DNA from: Sipunculus nudus
Taxonomy: Eukaryota; Annelida; Sipuncula; Golfingiida; Sipunculidae
Assembly (NCBI GenBank): GCA_026874595.1
Contig: CM049318.1
Location: forward strand, 133,482 to 197,481
DNA: 64,000 nt
Direction: 5' to 3'
Of the stretch, positions 56,411 to 64,000 are shown one piece after another. Every line of letters starts with the position of its first letter. Within the stretch, counting starts at the first letter, position 1. The notes under the pieces are model-generated. The model was not told where the DNA came from. It made no database searches and saw only the letters and a program-made list of their open reading frames with translations. The position numbers and the translations under genes were made by a program.

Positions 56411-56654
56411 TTATTCCGAAATGGAAGAGCGGACGTACCGCCTTAAGACAGTCGCCGAACCGTCTGAGAAGATGGTCGTCATTTCTAGGTACACGCCTGG
56501 AAGCTGCATCAGCCTGTGCAGAATCTGTTCCCTTGTCACACCAGGGCGAAAAATGTCAGACCTAACCTCTTCTGTTATTCCACTGATTTTTCTGATGATG
56601 GCAATTGGTGTTCTGGTGTCCATGGTTGTCCTGCCAATGGAAAAAATCGGACAA
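56411..56654 (-). CDS. Candidate last exon of a minus-strand gene
   Basis: A TTTTCCATTGGCAG acceptor on the minus strand (ending about 56,625) leads into an open frame to TAA at 56,411. It reads TMDTRTPIAIIRKISGI, EEVRSDIFRPGVTREQIL, HRLMQLPGVYLEMTTIFS and LRRYVRSSISE. GC content is higher than the surroundings and residue use is protein-like. AATAAA overlaps the stop. I do not recognise the family, and no upstream exon is firmly linked. Confidence 0.4.
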
Positions 56655-56692
56655 ACTAAGTCATTCTGAGAGACATCCATACACTCATACAA

Positions 56693-57700
56693 GAAAATTC
56701 TGAGGCAATTTTTTGAAACTGTGAATCAACAAAGAATCTCAGAACAACATTTATGAACAATAACTTATGTTCAACGCAACGGGAGAACCTACGTTATAAT
56801 CGGCACGATTATTTAACCCAAGTTTTCTAAGTCTCTTTACAGAAGACAGTAGCTACGAAATAGAATAACTCGCCATTGACCTTCAACATAAGTTATATCG
56901 AAAATTACAGAAAGATTCAGATTCATATTCAGAATAATCAACTTAATAGGTTGAAAATAACAAAAACATCCAGATTCAACTTAAATTTAAGTTGTACATT
57001 ATAAAAACATTCATATTCAACTTTATATTAAGTCGAAATTACAATAACTATTCAGACTGAATATAAGTATTCAACATGAGACTAATATTGCAAATTATAA
57101 TGAAATTCAGTTTCAACTAAAGCTTAAGTTGCAAATTACATGCACGCAAGACAGACCTACATACAGTGCAACTACTTTTTTAAATATTTTACATTCTATT
57201 GTCTGCAGTCAGTTACTGTTGTACATCAAATGCCAAAAGCCAGAGAGTCTTCGCGATTGATGTCACAAAATAATATTTAACTATAAAACAGTTAAAACAA
57301 ATGATATTATTTTAAATCTCAGGTGTAGAAATGAAGCGGCTGGAAGATAATCCATAACCACAAACTTACTTTCTAAACTGCTCATCTATTGAGAAAAGAT
57401 GTATTTTTAATATTGAACCTCCCCTCCACAGTTGATAGTTACTCTTTCAAAGTAATCTTTTGTCCATTCAACTTTCGGGTAAAAGCAAGTCTGGACGAGT
57501 GAAGTCAGACTAAAGCTGTCAAACAAAGTGGGCGGGGCAAGGTGAACTTGCATGTGTTGTTTGTTAGTAACCTCGTGAACAAATCAGGTGTACCCAAAAG
57601 CCAGACAGTCGGTGCGTTTGATGTCTGGTGCAATTCCTTGTAGGTGCAAAATTAAAATCGTGGGAAAAGAAATTTTTCTAGCTCATTTTGGCCACAGGTA
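56693..57700. other. No gene recognised; scattered AAGTT/TTCAACTT words
   Basis: The part at 56,900-57,140 carries diluted TTCAACTTAAA words of the composite satellite. Near 57,600 is a single degenerate copy of the GTCGGTGCGTTTGATGTCT motif of the 54.6-kb repeats. Confidence 0.5.
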
Positions 57701-57970
57701 AAATTAAGATTCAAGTGAAATATTAAACATAATCTTAAGTTCACCATCAGATTCAAATTTATTATTAACATTCACTTTATGTATTAAACATAACATTCAG
57801 ATTCAACTGTAGTATTCAACATAAGCTATAGTTTACATTCCAATTCAATTAAAGTATTCAACATAAGCTTAAGTTGATATTCAACATAAAAAGTTGACAT
57901 TCACATTCACCTAAAGTATTCAACATAAGTTTATGTTAAAATTACAATAACTATAACATTAATTTAAACT
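57700..57970. repeat. TTCAACATAAGCTTAAGTTGA array
   Basis: Same words as 12,410-13,010 and 62,460-63,990. Confidence 0.85.
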
Positions 57971-58069
57971 TATGCAGTTTGCTAGTGTGTCATTTGGATC
58001 CAGACTGATTGACTCGAACTGACCAGTCTGCAGTAAATAAGTCAAATCTTAGGTCGAAAAATAAAATAA

Positions 58070-58070
58070 C

Positions 58071-58108
<38 letters not shown>

Positions 58109-58110
58109 TT
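58070..58110. repeat. (TA)n(TG)n microsatellite
   Basis: A TA run followed by a TG run. Confidence 0.9.
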
Positions 58111-58504
58111 GTGTGAATTGGATCCAGACCTGTTGGTCTTTGACTGACTTAGTGAAAATTACAATAACAAGATGCTTATATGTAAGCTTATGCATGTTTG
58201 AAAATTACAATAACAAGATCACTCGGACTGACCAATCCGATTTAAAAAATGCAGTAATGGGTCGAAAATTACAATAACATTGAAAAAAGGTAAAAATTAC
58301 CATAAACACTCAATTTTATTCAATTAAACAATAAATATAGAATATTTGTGGAGCATCTGCTATCATGATATTTCATGACATTGCCCAGGCTGCGGTACGT
58401 GGAACCTGCTCCTTTGCAGCCCATTGGCCTTTCAGCCTTTATATATACATATATATATATATATATAATTTATATTTAAATATATATATACTCGTGTAGA
58501 TATA

Positions 58505-58711
58505 TTAGGTCTTCTTTTTCATTTTATGACGGCAACCTGAACACTTTAAGAAGGAAGCAGTTTTTGGCAATCTTCTTTTAGTGTTGCACACATCGGTGAA
58601 ACCTGGTAAATGAAGGCATATCAGGCAGTGGTAACATATGAAGTGACCACACAACATACGGTATAAACGATACCCTCCAGGACAACCCGTTTTCCAACAT
58701 TTTCTTGACAT
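58505..58711 (-). CDS. Candidate RING-like zinc-binding exon/ORF
   Basis: The minus strand reads MSRKCWKTGCPGGYRLY, LCGHFICYHCLICL and FLKCSGCRHKMKKKT, then a stop. The spacing C-x-H-x2-C-x2-C followed by C-x2-C is that of a RING finger (E3 ubiquitin ligases), with the first Cys pair as C-x4-C. A pyrimidine-rich TCTTCAG lies just upstream at about 58,728, so it could be a last exon. Possible partner exons are at 59,019-59,110 and 56,411-56,654, but their phases do not all match. It may be a decayed gene. Confidence 0.45.
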   Translation of the reverse strand: MSRKCWKTGCPGGYRLYRMLCGHFICYHCLICLHLPGFTDVCNTKRRLPKTASFLKCSGCRHKMKKKT

Positions 58712-59018
58712 GTTTACAGTACACTGAAGACCAGTGAAATGTGGTTAGGGTAAACGAAAAATAAGGACACATGCCATTTGAAGAGGGCGTGGCTATAGCA
58801 CTTTGATGTCTAAAATTAGACATGAAATCAGCGTCTGGTCTTCCCATGAAACGAACTACCATAACCAGGTGTATAAACAGAAATATTACTATTCAACAAA
58901 AGACATTTATGAAAAAAGCCAAAATTCCCATCATAACCATTCTTTCCCACGCTTAACATCTTCAAGGTTCGGAAGACATCAAAGGCGCCGTTCGAGCACA
59001 TGCTCTGTTTCTCACGCT

Positions 59019-59110
59019 CATAGCTGTCAATCAAATTGCAAATCCCAGGCTGGCGGTGCGTATGATGTCTAGACAACTTCACCAGATGCATAGCATAGAA
59101 ACGGCGAATC
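59019..59110 (-). CDS. Candidate internal exon, unknown protein
   Basis: Minus-strand TTTTTTTTTTCAAACAG acceptor, open text IRRFYAMHLVKLSRHHTH then RQPGICNLIDSYE, and a GTGAGA donor. It contains the same nucleotide motif (CTATGCA..T...GAAGT.GTCTAGACATC) that is repeated at 54.6-55.5 kb and 57.6 kb. So those repeats may be decayed copies of this exon, or this may be just another repeat copy. Confidence 0.3.
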
Positions 59111-59359
59111 CTGTTTGAAAAAAAAAATAAAATTTGAATGATGCTCAATAACTCTAAAAAATTGATTGAAAATACTACTCTGAATAAAACAGCTTTTGTG
59201 TAAACGATGCTAGCAGAATCAATCTTTATAATTTTTCTTCTTACAAATATCCCTTTAAAAAATGATGCTCTTCATCATCTTGAATAACAAGATGACTCGG
59301 ACTGACCAATCCCATTTTTTAAAAAATGCAACTTTGGGTCGAAAATTACAAAAACATTG

Positions 59360-59700
59360 AACAAGGTAAATAAATTATTCAACATAATAATTTGATTCAA
59401 CTAAAGTATTCAACTTAAGATTAAGTTGAAATTGAGATTCAACTTAATTATTTAATATAAGCTTAGGTTGAAAATAAGATTCAACTCAAGTATTCAACTT
59501 AATATTAAGTTGAATTCGCGATTCAACTTAAGTATTCAACATTAGCTATGTTGACATTCAGATTCAACATAAGATGAACTTATTTTGATCTTAACATTGT
59601 AAAAGTCACCTAATTATTCGACAAAATATTCAGATTCAACTTTAGTATTCAACATGGGCTTAAGTTGAGAGCCAACAGAATAAGTTGACAACTTAAGACA
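59360..59700. repeat. TTCAACTTAAG array
   Basis: Words TTCAACTTAAGTATTCAAC and AAGTTGACA in irregular tandem. Confidence 0.85.
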
Positions 59701-60002
59701 ATATTACCATTTACCGTTCAATACAGCTTTCAACTTAAGATCGTATTCAACCTTTCAGGATAAGTTACTGTTTAAAATGTTTTTTTTCACATATGATATG
59801 CGCTTTTATTTTTCTCATATTCAGAAGGAAAGGCCGCATTATTATGAACACTTGGACGCTTGAAATATTGCCAATAATTCCCATTTACCATTCAATACAA
59901 CATTTCAAAGTAAGACCGTATTTAACCTTGTGTGAAAAGGTACTGTTTAAAATTGTTTTTTTTCACCTATGATATATGCGCTTTAATTTATTTCATATCC
60001 AG
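59697..60002 (-). repeat. Inverted copy of 15,077-15,384
   Basis: Reverse complement of the composite unit at 15,077-15,384 with very few differences (for example the words CAGTAACTTATCCTGAAAGG and TTCACACAAGGTTAAATACG). It stops abruptly at 60,002. Confidence 0.92.
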
Positions 60003-62460
60003 CTAAGTTCATCTAATTTAGTTGAATTTGAAATGTCAACTTATACTTCAGTTGAATAATTAAGTTGAATCTGAATTTCAACTTAAGCTTATGTTGAATA
60101 ATCTATTCTTTTAAGGGAATTTCCTTATATTTGGCTCTGCCCAATTGGATATATTTACAGTGGTATTGTCTTAAACTTACAGTGTTATGGTCCATAGATA
60201 AGTACATCTTTGATATCAGCAATTTTACCTGAACTTTCAGTAAAAGTATACTATGTCGGCATGGGAAAATTTAACCGTTCACATTTGAGACCAAAATCAC
60301 TTATCGGTAATACCGATAATATTCAATATTCATTATGCACATAGCTAAATTCATCTCATTAATTTGAATCTCAATTTCAACTTAAACATAAGTTAAGTTG
60401 AATACTTAAGTTGTCAACTTATTATGTTGAATAAATAAGTTGAATCTGATATTCAACTTAAGCTTATGTTGAATAATTAAATTAACTATTCTATATAAAG
60501 ATTTTCCTTATATTTGGCCCAGCTGATTTTTTGCATCTTACAGTGTTATGGTCCTAAACTTACAGTGTTATGGTCCTATAATATATATATATTATATATA
60601 TATATGTCTTGGACCAGTATCCACATAGCTATGTTCATCTAATTAAGTTGAATTTGAAAGTCAACTTAACTTTAAGTTGAATAATTAAGTAGAATCTTAA
60701 TTTCAACTTAAACTTAAGTTGAATAATTAAGTTGAATCTCAATTTCAGCTTAAGCTTATGATGAATAATCAAATTAACTCTTCTTTGGGATTTTCCTTAT
60801 ATTTGTTCCACCCGATTTTTGGTATCATTACAGTGTTATGGTCCTAAACTTACAGTGTTATGGTCCATAGATAAGTGCATCTTTGATATCAGCCATTGCA
60901 CCTGGACTTTGAGTAAAAGTATACTATGTCGCCATTGGAAAATTTAACGGTTCTCATTTGAGACCAAAATAACTTATCAATAATACTGATAATATTCAAA
61001 AACTGAAATAACTTGTTCTTAATACAAACTATAATCAAATTCCCAAATAACGTATCTGTAATATCGACAATATTCAAACACTGAAATAAGTTATTGCTGA
61101 AACTGACTATAATCAAATTCCGAAATAACTTTTCGGTACTACAGACCATACTCAAATGATGAAAAAACTTATAGATAATACCTACTATAATCGATTTCCG
61201 AAATAACCGATCGTCAATACTTATTATTAAAATAGAGAAATAACTTATTTGTATATATATATTCAGATGTATATATATGCACAGATATAAACATATATGT
61301 ACCAGTAAATATATATATATATATTATATATATACACACATATATATACATATTATATATATATGTATTACATTTTTAACGGCTCCGGTATCTTTACATG
61401 TAAGTATTTGTTATATGTTTTTACACTGACCATTATCCATAACGCTAAGTTCATCTAATTAAGTTGAATCACAATTTCAACTTAAACTTAAGTTGAATAA
61501 TAAAGTTGAATCTGAATTTCAACTTAAGCTTATGTTAAATAATGAAATTAACTATTATTTAAAGGGATCTTCCTTGTATTTGTCTCACCCGATTTTTGGT
61601 ATCATTACAGTGTTATGGTCCTAAACTTAGTGTTATGGTCCATTGATAAGTGCATCTTTGATATCAGCCATTGTACCTGGACTTTGAGTAAAAGTAAACT
61701 ATGTCGCCATAGAAAAATTTAACGGTTCACATTTGAGACCAAAATAAATTTTTGGTAATACCGACAATATTCATATACTGAAATATCTTAATGCTAATAC
61801 AGACTAAAATCAAATTCCGAAATAACTTATCAGTAATAACGACAATATTCAAATGCTGAAAAAAACTTATCGTTAATAGCGACTTTAGTCTAATTCTGAA
61901 ATAACTGATCGGCGTTACTTACATTATTAAAATAGAGAAATAATTTATTTATGTACATATATATACATATATACATATACATGTATTACATTTTTAACCA
62001 GACCAATATATTTACCTGATGTACTTGTTATCTGAACTAACATGGACCATTATGCACATAGCTAAATTCATCTCATTAATTTGAAACTCAGTTTCAACTT
62101 TAACATAAGTTGAATAATTAAGTTGAATCTGAATTTCAACTTAAGCTTATGTTGAATAATCAATTTAACTATTCTTTATAAATATTTTCCTTATATTTGG
62201 CCCAGCTGATTTTTTGTATCTTACAGCGTTATGGTCCTAAACTTACAGTGTTATGGTCCTATAATATATATATATATGTATATATACACACATACATATA
62301 TATATACATATATACATATATATGTATAACATTTTTAACAGGAGCAGTATCTTTACATTTATGTATTATTTTATGTGCTTTCTTGGACAGGTATCCACAT
62401 AGCAAAGCTCATCTAATTAAGTTGAATTTAAATATCAACTTAACCTCATGTTGAATAATT
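60002..62460. repeat. Composite satellite superunits
   Basis: 60,002-60,585 is a direct near-identical copy of 18,306-18,895. Further superunits follow, with the ATGGTCCTAAACTTACAGTG word (60,545, 60,835, 61,615, 62,225), CGGTAATACCGACAATATTC patches (60,960-61,240, 61,740-61,940) and TA runs (60,580-60,605, 61,305-61,365, 62,260-62,330). Confidence 0.88.
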
Positions 62461-64000
62461 AAAGAGAATCTGCATTTCAACTTAAATATTCAACATAAGC
62501 TAAAGTTGAATATCAGATTCAACTTATTTATTCAACATAATAAGTTTACAACTTAAGGATGCCACATTAGCTAAGTTGATATTCAGATTAAACTTACGGT
62601 AAACTCATTTTGATCTTAAAATTTAAAAAGATAACTTAATTATTCAAGATAATCTTCAGATTCAACTTTAGTATTATACATAAGCTTAAGTTGAGAGTCA
62701 ACAGATTAATTTGACAACTTTAGTTGACAGGCAACATAATAAGTTGACAATTTAGGTATTCAACATGAGCTTAAGTTGATATTCATGTCTATTTAGGCTA
62801 ATGTTGAATAATTAAGTTGAATCTGATTTTCAACTTAAGCTTACGTCGAATATTTAAGTTGAAATGCAGATTCTCTTTAATTATTCAACATAAGCTAAAG
62901 TTGAATATCAGATTCAACTTATTTATTCAACATAAAAAGTTGACAACTTAAGTATTCAACATTAGCTAAGTTGATTTTCAGATTAAACTTAAGGTGAACT
63001 CATTTTTATCTTAACATTGAACAAAGTAATTTAATTATAAAACATGATATTCAGATTCAACTTTAGTGTTCAACATAAGCTTAAGTTGAGAGTCAACAGA
63101 ATAAATGACAACTTAAGTTGATTTGCAACATAATAAGTTGACAATTTAAGTATTCAACATAAGCTTAAGTTGATATTCATGTCTACTTAGGGTTATGTTG
63201 AATGATTAAGTTGAATCTGATTTTCAACATAAGCTTACGTTGAATGCTTAAGTTGAAATGCAAATTCTCTTAAATTATTCAACATAAGCTAAAGTTGAAT
63301 ATCAGATTCAACTTATTTATTCAACATAATAAGTTGACAACTTAAGTATTCAACATTAGCTAAGTTGATTTTCAGATTAATCTTAAGGTGAACTCATTTT
63401 GATCTTAATATTAAAAAAGGTTATTTAATTATACAATATAATATTCAGATTCAACTTTAGTATTCAACATAAGCTTAAGTTGAGAGTACAGAATAATTTG
63501 ACAACTTAAGTTTACACGCAACATAAGAAGTTGAAATTTAAGTATTCAACATAAGCTTAAGTTTATATTCATGTCTACTTAGGCTTATGTTGAATGATTA
63601 AGTTGAATCTGATTTTCAACATAAGCTTACGTTGAATGCTTAAGTTGAAATGCAAATTCTCTTTAATTATTCAACATAAGCTAAAGTTGAATATCAGATT
63701 CAACTTATTTATTCAACATAATAAGTTGACAACTTAAGTATTCAACATAAGCTTAAGTTGATATTCATGTCAACTTAGGCTTATGTTGAATAATTAAGTT
63801 GAATCTAATTTTTATCTTAATTATTCAACATAAGGTTAAGTTGACATTCATATTCAATTTAAGGTAAAACTGAGATCTGGGGTCGACAAGGACAATAACA
63901 TTCACATTCAACTTAAGCTTAAGTTGAAAAATTCCTTTTTCCAACTTAAGATTAAGTGGATATTCAGATTCAACTTAAGGTGGAATGATCTCTTATCTTG
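62461..64000. repeat. AAGTTGA/TTCAACTT array with ~270-base superperiod
   Basis: Blocks share TTCTCTT.AATTATTCAACAT, then AAGCTAAAGTTGAATATCAG, TTATTTATTCAACATAATAA and TTGAGAGTCAACAGAATAA in the same order. They start near 62,475, 62,870, 63,260 and 63,655. The window ends inside the array. Confidence 0.88.

Overview
This window is eukaryotic DNA from an invertebrate animal. The evidence is split genes with GT-AG introns and AATAAA signals, a 325-base block of TTAGGG repeats, abundant microsatellites and satellites, and remnants of metazoan families (BTB/Kelch, strawberry notch, Ty3/gypsy, possibly DIRS). A marine lophotrochozoan, perhaps a mollusc, is my best guess, but the sequence does not prove it. 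All exon models are read by eye from splice signals and reading frame.

Layout. (1) 1-7,970 is a graveyard of frameshifted coding remnants, nearly all on the minus strand: strawberry-notch (SBNO)-like helicase C-termini, Kelch repeats, BTB/POZ cores, a coiled-coil-like stretch and a possible DIRS-type gag. A ~1.7-kb block occurs twice (933-2,640 and 6,232-7,975). (2) 7,970-23,100 is microsatellite, minisatellite and composite satellite DNA. It holds an inverted 18-base minisatellite, an interstitial telomeric block at 14,310-14,634, a gypsy fragment, a 356-base tandem triplet and a fold-back element. (3) 23,440-34,080 is a higher-order satellite of alternating ~320- and ~390-base monomers, with two very recent tandem duplications (1,825 and 1,425 bases). 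(4) 34,080-35,350 returns to the composite satellite. (5) 35,501-54,561 is the one convincing intact gene, on the plus strand. (6) 54,650-59,150 holds a degenerate ~198-base repeat and three candidate minus-strand exons, one RING-like. (7) 57,700-64,000 is again composite satellite rich in TTCAACTTAAG and its complement.

The gene at 35,501-54,561 is the centre of interest. It encodes a predicted protein of about 1,080-1,105 residues: an acidic/Ser-rich N-terminal region, two short C2H2-like zinc fingers, a tyrosine-recombinase (YR, Crypton-like) catalytic core, a Lys-rich region of repeated short modules, and a helical C-terminal domain. The catalytic Arg, Lys, Arg, His and Tyr positions are all recognisable; the first His of the HxxR motif is Ser. 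Flanking the core are three arrays of duplicated mini-exons: four 87-base exons at an exact 199-base spacing; four pairs of 39- and 69-123-base exons at ~1-kb spacing; and nine exons of 45-93 bases downstream. Every cassette upstream of the core is phase 1-1 and every one downstream is phase 0-0, so any subset can be skipped without breaking the frame. Two possible alternative last exons with their own AATAAA signals lie in the 5' part. This looks like a captured or domesticated YR recombinase whose ends can be diversified by splicing. That function is inferred, not shown.
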